Shown here: positions 15,457 to 23,983 of the stretch, in pieces
Layout of the letters: the number at the start of each line of letters is the position of its first letter
How positions within the stretch are numbered: position 1 is the first letter of the stretch
NCBI RefSeq assembly: GCF_000420245.1
Contig: NZ_ATUO01000015.1
Coordinates: forward strand, 1 to 37,714
Length of the DNA: 37,714 nt
Direction: 5' to 3'
Origin: Psychromonas hadalis ATCC BAA-638
GTDB lineage: Bacteria; Pseudomonadota; Gammaproteobacteria; Enterobacterales; Psychromonadaceae
The notes under the pieces: generated by a model
What the model saw: only the letters and a program-made list of their open reading frames with translations
Told to the model about the DNA's origin: nothing
The model's database searches: none
Translations under genes and position numbers: made by a program

Positions 15457-15545
15457 CTGATCCAGATCAACCGCCCATTTAACGCTTTCGTTAAGCTAGC
15501 ACCCTTTATTAATAGTCTTCATGAATGATGCTTTTTATTCATGAA
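15457..15545 (+). promoter_or_regulatory. FNR-like box and leader inverted repeat before the DUF3360 transporter
   Basis: This lies in the 314-bp gap between fldB and the transporter. CTGATCCAGATCAA at 15457-15470 differs by one base from the FNR consensus TTGATNNNNATCAA, and TAAGCT at 15492-15497 sits at -10 spacing. TTCATGAAT (15518-15526) and ATTCATGAA (15537-15545) form a perfect 9-bp inverted repeat with a 10-base loop in the presumed leader, a possible operator or hairpin. Anaerobic activation is the likely mode. Confidence 0.6.
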
Positions 15546-15599
15546 TACTATTTATTAAAATTAAGTTAACTTTAAATTACTCACGGAGTACACCTCATC

Positions 15600-17096
15600 A
15601 TGTCGGATGATATAGAAAATAAGAGTTATCGCGAGCTGCATAAACCAGCCAGTGAATTTGAAACTCGCTCAGACTATTTAGATTATGAACTACAAATTAT
15701 GAAACCACGTCGTTGGGCTTTAAATCTGCCTGGTCGTGATTTTAACTTTGAATGGGAAGATTTAGTGCCAGCAATCGCAGGTACTATCGGTATTATCGCC
15801 ATGTACTCAGCGGTAATGATGTCTTGGGCAGAAGGGTTAACGGAGGCTTGGCCACACATTACCTTAGGCAAAGAGTTTGCCATTGAAGTTGCACGTGTTG
15901 AGATGCTTATCCCAGCGCTGCTGTTCTGTATTATTGCCTCAGGCCTCTTAAATCCACGTGCCAATCTTGCCGGTAACCACGGCCCAATGATTCCATTAAT
16001 TGGTGCTATCGCATTAGCCGGCGCTCACCCTCTTGCATTAGCATTGTTGTTAGGTGTATTTGGTTTACTGCTTAGTTACTTTAAAGGTGGTTCTAAATTG
16101 GTTAATTTAACCAGTGAAGGGGTTGCAGGCGGCTTATTGGTATTCCTTGGTTTTACCGGGGCATTCAGCCAAATTGGATACATTCAAGACTGGTCAAAAA
16201 GTATTGATATGGGTCACGTAGGGTTAATCGTATTAGCGGTTAATGTCATTTTATATGCATTCCTTGCAAAAGTCGGCAAACGTTGGTTAGCAATCCCCGC
16301 TTGTGCCATTACAGGTTTATTGATTGCACTCGCCTTTGGTGCAGGTTTTGATCTGCAATTTACTACCGAAATGGGTCTGCCAAATCTGAACCCTGTTTAC
16401 TGGTGGGGAAGCACCACTGAGGGGTGGATGTTAGGGCTACCAAACCTTGAGCATTTCATTGCGTCACTGCCTTTTGCTATTTTAGCCGTTGCGATGTGGT
16501 CACCCGATTTCTTAGGTCACCGTATCTTCCAAGAACTTAACTACCCTAGAAATACCGAAAAAGTATTAATGGATGTTGATGATACAATGACCACCTGTTC
16601 TATCCGTCAAATCGTCGGCACTGCAGTGGGTGGTGGTAACATTACCTCTTCTTGGGGTACGTACATGATCCCCGCTGCTATCGCAAAACGCCCTATTCCA
16701 GCAGGTTCAATTCTGCTTGGTTCACTGTGTATCATTATTGCAATTTTGGGTTTCCCGATGGATGTTGCAGTTTGGCCTCCCGTGATGCGTATTGCTTTGT
16801 TAGTCGGTGTATTCTTACCACTACTTGAAGCGGGTATGCAGATGATTAAAAATACTAAAGATTCTCAATCAGCTGGTATTTGTATCTTCGCTGCCGCGGT
16901 ATTTAACCCAGTATTGGCTTGGGCATTAACCATGATGCTTGATAATAACGGTTTAATTGGCGATAAAGAGCGCGCTAAGAAACTGTCGTTTATCGATAAG
17001 ATTGTTATCCCGGGTGGCGTATTAGTTATCTGTCTAATCGCAATGCTTGCGGTGGGTATGTTTGAATCGAAATATGGTATCCCCGCGTTTCTATAA
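15600..17096 (+). CDS. DUF3360-type multi-pass membrane transporter
   Basis: A 498-residue protein with a polar N-terminus of about 50 residues (containing YLDYELQIMKPRRW) and roughly 12 hydrophobic segments. Characteristic stretches are NPRANLAGNHGPMIPLIGAI and the GGGNITSSWGTYMIPAAIAK loop, placing it by recognition in the DUF3360 family, which is distantly related to SulP/NCS2-type anion or nucleobase carriers. The paired conserved loops with Asn-His-Gly-Pro and Gly-Asn-Ile-Thr could line the substrate site. The substrate is unknown. It is monocistronic, with an FNR-like box upstream and a terminator downstream, so it may serve anaerobic growth. The family assignment is from memory and was not searched. 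Confidence 0.7.
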   Translation: MSDDIENKSYRELHKPASEFETRSDYLDYELQIMKPRRWALNLPGRDFNFEWEDLVPAIAGTIGIIAMYSAVMMSWAEGLTEAWPHITLGKEFAIEVARVEMLIPALLFCIIASGLLNPRANLAGNHGPMIPLIGAIALAGAHPLALALLLGVFGLLLSYFKGGSKLVNLTSEGVAGGLLVFLGFTGAFSQIGYIQDWSKSIDMGHVGLIVLAVNVILYAFLAKVGKRWLAIPACAITGLLIALAFGAGFDLQFTTEMGLPNLNPVYWWGSTTEGWMLGLPNLEHFIASLPFAILAVAMWSPDFLGHRIFQELNYPRNTEKVLMDVDDTMTTCSIRQIVGTAVGGGNITSSWGTYMIPAAIAKRPIPAGSILLGSLCIIIAILGFPMDVAVWPPVMRIALLVGVFLPLLEAGMQMIKNTKDSQSAGICIFAAAVFNPVLAWALTMMLDNNGLIGDKERAKKLSFIDKIVIPGGVLVICLIAMLAVGMFESKYGIPAFL

Positions 17097-17125
17097 ATAC
17101 TAAATAGAAACACAGACATTAAAAA

Positions 17126-17153
17126 GGCGAAGAGTTATCTCTTCGCCTTTTTT
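17126..17153 (+). terminator. Terminator after the DUF3360 gene
   Basis: GGCGAAGAG at 17126-17134 pairs with CTCTTCGCC at 17139-17147 around a TTAT loop. A run of A before it and T after it make it usable from either strand. Confidence 0.9.
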
Positions 17154-17230
17154 GTTATAAGAAACGGGTTCAGCTTTATTTAAAATAAAGTACATCAAAA
17201 TATAAAATCATCACTACCAAATTGTTGTAC

Positions 17231-17270
17231 GACACAAAGAAACGTTCTTCTTCGTGCCTTCGTGGTTAAT
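17231..17270. repeat. Possible remnant of a dispersed CACGAAG-type repeat
   Basis: The minus strand reads ACCACGAAGGCACGAAGAAG and then GTTTCTTTGTG. This short string resembles a repeat I recall from many unrelated bacterial intergenic regions. It holds no ORF. The call is from memory only and needs a genome-wide count. Confidence 0.35.
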
Positions 17271-17329
17271 CGCTTTTAACTCTCTTTAATTACGCTAATA
17301 AAGGTAAAACTAACGTTTTACGTCCATTT

Positions 17330-17830
17330 TTATGCACTTAAATCAATAATCAGATCTTCTGCAATATCTTGTAACGATGCAACCAAACCTGCTTTATCAA
17401 ACTGCTCATCCACCACTATTTTGAAGTGGCTGGTAAACAGTGTGCCACCAATCGCAGGAACACCTAAACGGTTACACTCCATATTTTCAACAATAATGCT
17501 ATTGTCACTGAGCACTTGAGTAATATGGCGAACAAGGCCGGGTCTGTCTTTACCATCGATACAAAGATCAAGGGGGGTTGATTTTTCATGGGTGACACGG
17601 CCTAAATTAACCGCTTCAACATTAATATCTAATGCCTTAAATTCAGCCGTTAGTTTTTCAACGTTATCAGCATCAATCTCTATTTTGATAAGCCCTGCAA
17701 CATAACTATCAATATGGCTAATTTTACTGTTTAACCATTTTCCGCCTAACGCATGCGTCTTATCGGATAATACTCTAATCAGATCCGCTTGATTAGAGCC
17801 ACTTACTGTGACCATTACTTGAACATTCAT
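17330..17830 (-). CDS. GcvR-like protein with two ACT domains
   Basis: A 166-residue protein made of two ACT domains, about residues 1-75 (MVTVSGSNQADLIRVLSDKT) and 88-166 (DLCIDGKDRPGLVRHITQVL). The second has the DRPG turn typical of amino-acid-binding ACT modules. The arrangement matches GcvR, the E. coli accessory repressor of the glycine-cleavage operon, which binds GcvA rather than DNA. Related ACT-only proteins of unassigned role exist, so the name is not applied. ATG at 17830 with GGGGAG upstream is preferred to the TTG at 17845. It is convergent with the DUF3360 gene and divergent from focA, and no gcv genes are in view. Confidence 0.75.
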   Translation of the reverse strand: MNVQVMVTVSGSNQADLIRVLSDKTHALGGKWLNSKISHIDSYVAGLIKIEIDADNVEKLTAEFKALDINVEAVNLGRVTHEKSTPLDLCIDGKDRPGLVRHITQVLSDNSIIVENMECNRLGVPAIGGTLFTSHFKIVVDEQFDKAGLVASLQDIAEDLIIDLSA

Positions 17831-17920
17831 AGACTTACTCCCCAAAAAATACAGCTATCATATTGTTATAAAAAGAAACTTCTACTTTGACTATACATCT
17901 AATCTAATTATAAACCACTA

Positions 17921-18176
17921 CTGAAATAAGGCTCATTAATTGTACAATAGAGAACATGAGTGCAATCACTGTACGGCTGTATTTCAGCGACAAAGCAATG
18001 TTAACAGATCACACAATTAAGAAAATTAGCTACATTTTGGGCGGATTAAGGTAGGGAATTTAACATTTCCGTCACTTATCATGGAATATTCCTATTAAAC
18101 TGTAATAAAATTACAACTAAACTGGCAATTTTGATTTGGATCAACTTTATTGCAGAATCATTTGTTAGACTAATTT
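17921..18176 (+). promoter_or_regulatory. focA upstream region: FNR box and shared TGTAAT palindrome
   Basis: This lies in the 370-bp divergent gap between the GcvR-like gene and focA. TTGATTTGGATCAA at 18131-18144 is a perfect FNR consensus site, with TAGACT at 18166-18171 at -10 spacing. TGTAATAAAATTACA at 18101-18115 is a perfect palindrome that recurs upstream of ackA. GGAATATTCC lies at 18083-18092. An 8-bp inverted repeat CTGAAATA/TATTTCAG (17921-17928, 17980-17987) brackets ATTGTACAAT and may belong to the leader of the GcvR-like gene. Anaerobic activation of focA is well supported. Confidence 0.8.
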
Positions 18177-18200
18177 TGTAGCAAAAGTAGGGATAAAAAC

Positions 18201-19070
18201 ATGAAAGCAGAAAATAAGATTGATGAGTTATTACCTCATCAAATCACAGAAAAAGCGGATGAGATTGCTTACAGTAAAGCAACCAAAGCGTTTCTGTCTG
18301 CTTTTTACCTCGCCATTACCGCGGGTATGTTTATTAGCCTTGCATTTGTCTTCTATATTACCGTCACCACAGGTGCAAACGATCTCCCTTGGGGCATCAA
18401 AAACTTTATTGGCGGTCTGGCATTTAGTCTCGGACTCTTATTAGTTGTTGTTGTCGGAGGTGAACTCTTCACCAGTAGTACCCTTACCCTTATTGCTAAA
18501 GCAAGCCATAAAATTACTACCGCACAGATGTTAAAAAACTGGGCTATTGTCTATTTGGGTAACTATGTAGGCGCCACTTTTTTGGTGTTTTTAGTGTTTT
18601 TTGCGAGCATGTATATGGGTGATAATGGCCAATGGGGGCTCAACGCATTAAACATTGCAGAACATAAACTACACCATTCTTTTACTGAAGCCGTTACGCT
18701 AGGCATTTTATGTAATATTATGGTTTGTTTGGCTATTTGGATGGCTTTTGGCGCACGTAGTGTCACTGATAAAATGTTTGCAGTTTTACTGCCAGTTGCT
18801 ATGTTTGTCTCTTCAGGTTTTGAACACTGTATCGCAAACATGTTTATGGTACCAACAGGCATTATGATTCAACACTTTGCGCCTGCTGAGTTTTGGACTG
18901 TAATAGGTCACTCTGCCCGTGAGTTTTCATATCTAAATAGTAGTAACTTTATTATTAACAATTTAATACCCGTGACTATCGGTAATATTATCGGTGGTGG
19001 CGTTATCGTTGGTTTGATGCACTGGATGATCTATCTTCGTCCCCTGCAAAAAATCAATAAAAAATCTTAA
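18201..19070 (+). CDS. focA: Formate channel FocA
   Basis: A 289-residue inner-membrane protein of the formate/nitrite transporter family, which forms pentamers and moves formate made by pyruvate formate-lyase across the membrane. Six membrane segments are visible. Family signatures include FIGGLAFSLGLLLVVVVGGE followed by LFTSS, a GNYVGA helix start, and the FEHCIANMF stretch with the pore histidine. Length agrees with E. coli FocA (285). It lies 30 bp before pflB in the canonical focA-pflB order, behind a perfect FNR site, so the two should be cotranscribed and induced without oxygen. Confidence 0.97.
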   Translation: MKAENKIDELLPHQITEKADEIAYSKATKAFLSAFYLAITAGMFISLAFVFYITVTTGANDLPWGIKNFIGGLAFSLGLLLVVVVGGELFTSSTLTLIAKASHKITTAQMLKNWAIVYLGNYVGATFLVFLVFFASMYMGDNGQWGLNALNIAEHKLHHSFTEAVTLGILCNIMVCLAIWMAFGARSVTDKMFAVLLPVAMFVSSGFEHCIANMFMVPTGIMIQHFAPAEFWTVIGHSAREFSYLNSSNFIINNLIPVTIGNIIGGGVIVGLMHWMIYLRPLQKINKKS

Positions 19071-19100
19071 CTTTTAATCTAACTATAAAGGTAAATCTTT

Positions 19101-21386
19101 ATGACTAAACTTAACGAAGACTTTGCATCAGCATGGAACGGTTTTGCTGGTGATACTTGGAAAACTGAGGTTAATGTTCGTGACTTCATCCAAAAAAACT
19201 ACACACCTTTTGATGGCGACGAAAGTTTCCTTGCAGGTGCGACTAAAGCAACGGATGAGCTTTGGGAAAATGTAATGGTTGGCATCAAACAGGAAAATGC
19301 TACCCATGCACCTGTTGATTTCGATACAGACGTTATCTCTACGATCACAGCGCATGACGCTGGTTATATCAATAAAGATTTAGAAACGATTGTTGGTCTA
19401 CAAACTGAAAAACCACTAAAACGTGCGATTATCCCTAATGGCGGTATTCGTATGATTGATGGTTCTTGTAAAGTTTACGGTAAAGAGCTTGATGCGGGTA
19501 TCCGCACTATGTATTCAGATCACCGTAAAACGCATAACCAAGGTGTTTTTGATGTGTATACAGGCGACATTCTTAAATGTCGTAAATCAGGTATATTAAC
19601 GGGTTTACCAGATGCTTACGGTCGTGGTCGTATTATTGGTGATTACCGTCGTGTTGCACTGTACGGAATCGATTACCTAATGACTGAAAAATCTAAGCAA
19701 CACAGAAGCTTAGAGAAAGATCTTGTTGCTGGTGAAACGCTTGAAGATACCATGAAATTGCGCGAAGAGATCTTCGAGCAATATCGTGCTTTAGGTCAAA
19801 TGAAAGTAATGGCTGCTAAATATGGCTCTGACATTTCAGGCCCTGCAACCTCTGCACAAGAAGCGATTCAGTGGACTTACTTTGGTTACCTAGCGGCAAT
19901 CAAATCTCAAAATGGCGCTGCAATGTCATTTGGTCGTACGGCGACTTTCCTTGATATCTACCTAGAAAAAGATATCCAAGATGGGAAAATCACTGAGCAA
20001 CAAGCACAAGAGCTTATCGATCACTTGGTAATGAAACTACGTATGGTGCGTTTCCTACGTACACCTGAATATGATGATCTATTCTCTGGTGACCCTATTT
20101 GGGCAACAGAATCTATCGGTGGTATGGGTGTTGATGGTCGTACTCTGGTCACTAAAAACAGTTTCCGTTTCCTACACACACAATACACTATGGGTCCTTC
20201 TCCAGAGCCAAACATCACTGTTTTATGGTCTGAAGAGCTTCCAATCAACTTCAAAAAATATTGTGCAAAAGTATCTATCGATACTTCATCTATTCAATAT
20301 GAAAATGATGATCTAATGCGTAACGATTTCGACAACGATGACTATGCTATCGCTTGTTGTGTATCACCCATGATTGTTGGCAAACAGATGCAATTCTTCG
20401 GCGCACGTGCCAACTTAGCGAAGACGCTTCTGTACGCAATTAACGGCGGTGTTGATGAGAAGTCGAAAGTACAAGTTGGCCCGACGACTATCCCAGCAAT
20501 CACATCTGAAGTATTAGATTTTGATGAAGTTTACACTAACCTTGATCACTTCATGGAATGGCTTGCTGACCAATATGTGACAGCACTTAACTGTATTCAT
20601 TATATGCATGATAAATACAGCTACGAAGCATCACTCATGGCACTACACGACCGTGACGTTGAACGTACTATGGCATGTGGTATCGCAGGTCTTTCAATTG
20701 CAGCGGATTCACTTTCTGCCATCAAATACGGCACCGTTAAACCAATCCGTGATGAAAATGGTATCGCAATTGATTTTGATATCTCGGGTGATTACCCTAA
20801 ATTTGGTAATAATGAATCTCGTGTTGATGATATCGCTTGTGATCTTGTTGAAAGCTTCATGAAGAAAATTCAAGCACGTAAAATGTACCGTAATGCACGT
20901 GCTACACAGTCTATTCTTACTATTACATCAAATGTTGTATACGGTAAGAAAACAGGGACTACACCTGATGGTCGCCCTGCTGGCGCACCTTTTGCACCGG
21001 GCGCAAACCCAATGCACGGACGTGATGAGAAAGGGGCTGTTGCATCATTAACATCGGTTTCTAAACTGCCGTTTGCTTATGCACAAGATGGTATCTCGTA
21101 TACTTTCTCTATCGTGCCAAATGCACTGGGTAAAACAGATGATTCACGACGTTCAAACCTTGCAGGTCTAATGGACGGTTACTTTAAGCACACACCTGAA
21201 ATTGAGGGTGGTCAACACTTAAACGTAAACGTGATGAACCGTGAAATGCTCGTTGATGCGATGGAAAATCCTGAGAAATACCCGCAGTTAACTATTCGTG
21301 TATCAGGTTACGCAGTACGTTTTAACTCGTTGACAAAAGAGCAACAAAACGACGTAATTTCACGCACTTTTACAGCAAGCATGTAA
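19101..21386 (+). CDS. pflB: Formate acetyltransferase (pyruvate formate-lyase)
   Basis: A 761-residue glycyl-radical enzyme converting pyruvate and CoA to acetyl-CoA and formate in anaerobic fermentation. The catalytic cysteine pair lies in IACCVSPM (about residues 418-421). The glycyl-radical loop is VSGYAVRF close to the C-terminus (glycine near 735), followed by the E. coli-like end [19 protein letters not shown]. Length is nearly identical to E. coli PflB (760). The start follows AAAGGTAAA. It sits between focA and pflA, whose product installs the radical, and acetyl-CoA feeds Pta-AckA encoded further right. Its GC-richer codon choice compared with neighbours suggests high expression. 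Confidence 0.98.
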   Translation: MTKLNEDFASAWNGFAGDTWKTEVNVRDFIQKNYTPFDGDESFLAGATKATDELWENVMVGIKQENATHAPVDFDTDVISTITAHDAGYINKDLETIVGLQTEKPLKRAIIPNGGIRMIDGSCKVYGKELDAGIRTMYSDHRKTHNQGVFDVYTGDILKCRKSGILTGLPDAYGRGRIIGDYRRVALYGIDYLMTEKSKQHRSLEKDLVAGETLEDTMKLREEIFEQYRALGQMKVMAAKYGSDISGPATSAQEAIQWTYFGYLAAIKSQNGAAMSFGRTATFLDIYLEKDIQDGKITEQQAQELIDHLVMKLRMVRFLRTPEYDDLFSGDPIWATESIGGMGVDGRTLVTKNSFRFLHTQYTMGPSPEPNITVLWSEELPINFKKYCAKVSIDTSSIQYENDDLMRNDFDNDDYAIACCVSPMIVGKQMQFFGARANLAKTLLYAINGGVDEKSKVQVGPTTIPAITSEVLDFDEVYTNLDHFMEWLADQYVTALNCIHYMHDKYSYEASLMALHDRDVERTMACGIAGLSIAADSLSAIKYGTVKPIRDENGIAIDFDISGDYPKFGNNESRVDDIACDLVESFMKKIQARKMYRNARATQSILTITSNVVYGKKTGTTPDGRPAGAPFAPGANPMHGRDEKGAVASLTSVSKLPFAYAQDGISYTFSIVPNALGKTDDSRRSNLAGLMDGYFKHTPEIEGGQHLNVNVMNREMLVDAMENPEKYPQLTIRVSGYAVRFNSLTKEQQNDVISRTFTASM

Positions 21387-21447
21387 AGAGTATTTTGATA
21401 AAAAAGCATAGATAAACAGGTTAACTTTAAACTTACCCTGTTATACT

Positions 21448-21486
21448 AAAAAAGGTTTCATCCGCAAGGGTGAAACCTTTCTTTTT
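21448..21486 (+). terminator. Terminator after pflB
   Basis: AAAGGTTTCA at 21451-21460 pairs with TGAAACCTTT at 21471-21480; the stem extends inward through a wobble pair to a GCAA tetraloop, and CTTTTT follows. It separates pflB from pflA, so pflA likely relies on readthrough or its own promoter. Confidence 0.9.
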
Positions 21487-21551
21487 ATATGAAGAATAAT
21501 TATTTAAGAGTCACTGCGCAGCGATTACATAATTATTTTTAGGAGTTACCA

Positions 21552-22292
21552 ATGTCAGTTATTGGACATATTCATTCTATCGAAACTTGTGGCACCGTTG
21601 ATGGCCCAGGTATTCGTTTTATCATCTTTTTACAGGGCTGTTTAATGCGCTGTAAATATTGCCATAACCGCGATACGTGGGATCTCGATGGTGGTAAAGA
21701 TATGACGGTCGATGAACTGATGACTGAAATGTTGCAATATCGCCATTTTATAGAGGCATCTGGTGGTGGCATTACCATCTCAGGTGGCGAAGCAATGTTA
21801 CAACCTGAATTTGTACGCGCGATGTTTGAAGCGTGTCGTTTAGAGGGCATTCATACTTGCCTTGATACCAACGGTTTTGTACGTCGTATTGATGACACCA
21901 CAAAATCAGTGCTTAATGTGACTGATTTAGTCTTACTCGATATCAAGCAGATGGATAATAAAAAACATATCGACTTGACCCATGTCAGTAATAAATACAC
22001 CCTTGACTTTGCAAAGTATTTAGCCGATCAGAATCAACCTGTTTACCTACGTTATGTGGTTCTCCCAGGTTATACCGACAGTATTGAAGATGTACATGCA
22101 TTAGGTCGCTTTATCGCCCCAATGAAAAATATCGAAAAAATAGAGATGTTACCTTACCATGAACTTGGCAAGCATAAGTGGACGGCGATGGGTGAAATTT
22201 ACCCGCTAGACGGTGTTAACCCACCACCACGTGAGACCATGGAAGAGCTAAAAAACATTCTTCTACAATATAACGATGACGTCCTTTATTAA
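21552..22292 (+). CDS. pflA: Pyruvate formate-lyase-activating enzyme
   Basis: A 246-residue radical-SAM enzyme that uses a [4Fe-4S] cluster and S-adenosylmethionine to create the glycyl radical on PflB. The cluster motif CLMRCKYC (C30, C34, C37) is intact. It is preceded by [13 protein letters not shown], typical of the family, and followed by the [14 protein letters not shown] strand that holds SAM. Length matches E. coli PflA (246). The start is set by AGGAG. It lies 165 bp after pflB, beyond a terminator. Flavodoxin is the usual electron donor. Confidence 0.97.
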   Translation: MSVIGHIHSIETCGTVDGPGIRFIIFLQGCLMRCKYCHNRDTWDLDGGKDMTVDELMTEMLQYRHFIEASGGGITISGGEAMLQPEFVRAMFEACRLEGIHTCLDTNGFVRRIDDTTKSVLNVTDLVLLDIKQMDNKKHIDLTHVSNKYTLDFAKYLADQNQPVYLRYVVLPGYTDSIEDVHALGRFIAPMKNIEKIEMLPYHELGKHKWTAMGEIYPLDGVNPPPRETMEELKNILLQYNDDVLY

Positions 22293-22308
22293 TAATTTTA
22301 TACGGGAA

Positions 22309-22336
22309 CAGGACTTCAGTCCTGCTCTGTTTTTTA
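22309..22336 (+). terminator. Terminator after pflA
   Basis: CAGGAC (22309-22314) and GTCCTG (22319-22324) pair around TTCA, followed by CTCTGTTTTTT. Confidence 0.85.
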
Positions 22337-22369
22337 ATAAAAGATAAAACACAAAACTAACGAGTCTCC

Positions 22370-23200
22370 ATGACCCCATTTATCTGCCCACTTTGCCAAA
22401 GCACTTTTTCACAGATTAATAACACCCAAATTTGTGAAAATAACCACCACTTCGATATCGCCAAAGAGGGTTATCTCAACCTGTTACCCGTGAATGCAAA
22501 AAATTCTAAAAATCCCGGTGATAACAAAGAGATGATGATGGCGCGCCGTGCTTTTTTAAACAGTGGGAGTTATCTGCCGTTAGCTGAAAAGCTAGCAACC
22601 CTTGTGGGTGACTTACTTAAAAATAAAAGTAAAGCGACACTGCTAGATTTAGGTTGCGGAGAGGGTTACTACACTGATTATTTGGCAAACAGTCTGCCTA
22701 ATTCAACGATCATCAACGCCTTAGATATCTCCAAAGTAGCCGTCCGTTACGCTTCCAAACGTTACAAAAAAATAAACTTTTGTGTTGCCAGTGCTTACGA
22801 TGTCCCACTTAAAGATAACAGCCTCGATGCACTAATCCGTATCTATGCACCATCATTGGACAGTGAACTGCAACGACTGATTAAACAAGATGGTTACCTT
22901 ATTACCGTCACCCCTGCCCCACGTCACCTTTTCGAGTTGCGTGAAAAAATTTATGAGCAGGTTAATGCACATCTTAGTGAAAATGAAGCGCCAGCAGGTT
23001 TTAGCAAGATAGAGCAGATAAACCTCAACTATCCATTAGCGATAAACGAGGCACAGATCTTAAAAGATCTGATCCGGATGACCCCGTTTGCATGGAAGTT
23101 TAATGAGCAGAAGATGCAAAGCTTGCTCGATGAAAAACAGTGGAGAATTGAGTGTGATTTTAATATTGAGGTTTATAAAAAACGGTCGGCAGAAAGCTAA
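22370..23200 (+). CDS. rlmA: 23S rRNA (guanine-N1)-methyltransferase RlmA
   Basis: A 276-residue methyltransferase that modifies G745 of 23S rRNA in Gram-negative bacteria. The N-terminal zinc site is visible as C6, C9, C22 and H26 (CPLC...C...H). NHHFDIAKEGYLNLL and a K.PGDNKEMM.AR.AFL block identify the RlmA family. The Rossmann SAM site is LLDLGCGEGYYTDYL (about 92-106). The remaining domain ends with MTPFAWKF, also typical. It has no functional tie to the fermentation genes on either side and is transcribed alone after the pflA terminator. Confidence 0.93.
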   Translation: MTPFICPLCQSTFSQINNTQICENNHHFDIAKEGYLNLLPVNAKNSKNPGDNKEMMMARRAFLNSGSYLPLAEKLATLVGDLLKNKSKATLLDLGCGEGYYTDYLANSLPNSTIINALDISKVAVRYASKRYKKINFCVASAYDVPLKDNSLDALIRIYAPSLDSELQRLIKQDGYLITVTPAPRHLFELREKIYEQVNAHLSENEAPAGFSKIEQINLNYPLAINEAQILKDLIRMTPFAWKFNEQKMQSLLDEKQWRIECDFNIEVYKKRSAES

Positions 23201-23298
23201 GGGATCGTTACAAAATAACTTGCTATAAATTGTTTCCAAAAAGCCTTAGGGGACTGGCTATTTTAAAAACAAAATCGCAAGTAATATTGAAGCCAATC

Positions 23299-23748
23299 CT
23301 AAATCAATTCATTATTCTGTAAGAAATTATCACCACCACGCTTAAATGCGTTTTTAAGCAACAATGCTAAATCTAAATAACGTGGACGCTGTGCCATCAC
23401 CCGCTCTTTTGTAGACTGATTATTTAAGGTTTTTTCAATGGCGGCATACCAAGGTAACAACTGATTTGGTAAAAAAGTTGCTGAACGCTTACCTAACCAA
23501 TACAACCCTTGCACAGGTAATCCCATCAAAAACAACACTAAGGTAGCAGTAGCGGGCCAATCTAACATCGCGGGAAAAAACATATTCAAGCTAATGATTA
23601 ACATGATAAAAGCGGGAATTACCTTGATTGATAGGCGTGTATAAAAAGCCACCTTACTATCAACAAAAAGACAATTTAAGGTTTTTTGCTTGGGCCAATT
23701 TTTTAGATAAAGGTCGCCCTGTCTAACTACATCAAAAAATAGATTCAA
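23299..23748 (-). CDS. yfbV: UPF0208 membrane protein YfbV
   Basis: A 149-residue protein with two adjacent membrane helices (about residues 40-57 and 65-85), framed by conserved segments DLYLKNWPKQKTLNCLFVD and MGLPVQGLYWLGKRS. Both are hallmarks of YfbV. In E. coli the protein insulates the Left macrodomain from Ter/MatP organisation; the same role here is inference. The start is a TTG at 23748 with a strong AGGAGG five bases upstream, and there is no in-frame ATG before the first helix. It is divergent from ackA, as in enterobacteria. Confidence 0.93.
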   Translation of the reverse strand: MNLFFDVVRQGDLYLKNWPKQKTLNCLFVDSKVAFYTRLSIKVIPAFIMLIISLNMFFPAMLDWPATATLVLFLMGLPVQGLYWLGKRSATFLPNQLLPWYAAIEKTLNNQSTKERVMAQRPRYLDLALLLKNAFKRGGDNFLQNNELI

Positions 23749-23858
23749 AATAACCTCCTAAAATGCCATCTAATCTTAACAAAGATTACCACAAACAGCG
23801 AAAGCTTAAATAGTTAATGGAAAAATTGATTTTAAATAGTTTTTCCCTAAATCTACTT

Positions 23859-23983
23859 TGTAATTTTATTACAGAAGCGTAAACTTTGAAAAATAAAATG
23901 TGATCAGTGTCATACTATCACTTCATCTGTAACCGCCTAGTTTGGTGTGTTAAATCTTCAACTCTCTATTACTGGAATATTCC
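23859..23983 (+). promoter_or_regulatory. ackA promoter region: TGTAAT palindrome and CRP-like site
   Basis: TGTAATTTTATTACA at 23859-23873 is a perfect palindrome with the same half-sites and spacing as the one before focA. TGTGATCAGTGTCATA at 23899-23914 is CRP-like (TGTGA-N6-TCA). GGAATATTCC at 23974-23983 overlaps the ackA ribosome-binding site and also occurs upstream of focA. The palindrome is the strongest sign of shared control of formate and acetate production. Confidence 0.6.

Noticed and set aside
17921-17987. Possible small RNA or riboswitch between the GcvR-like gene and focA
   Set aside because: Only an 8-bp stem with a 51-base loop and one internal palindrome is visible; there is no T-run or known riboswitch core, so it is left as part of the promoter region.
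23238-23265. Hairpin between rlmA and yfbV as a terminator
   Set aside because: The stem is only four pairs (AGCC/GGCT) with a ten-base loop; too weak to call.
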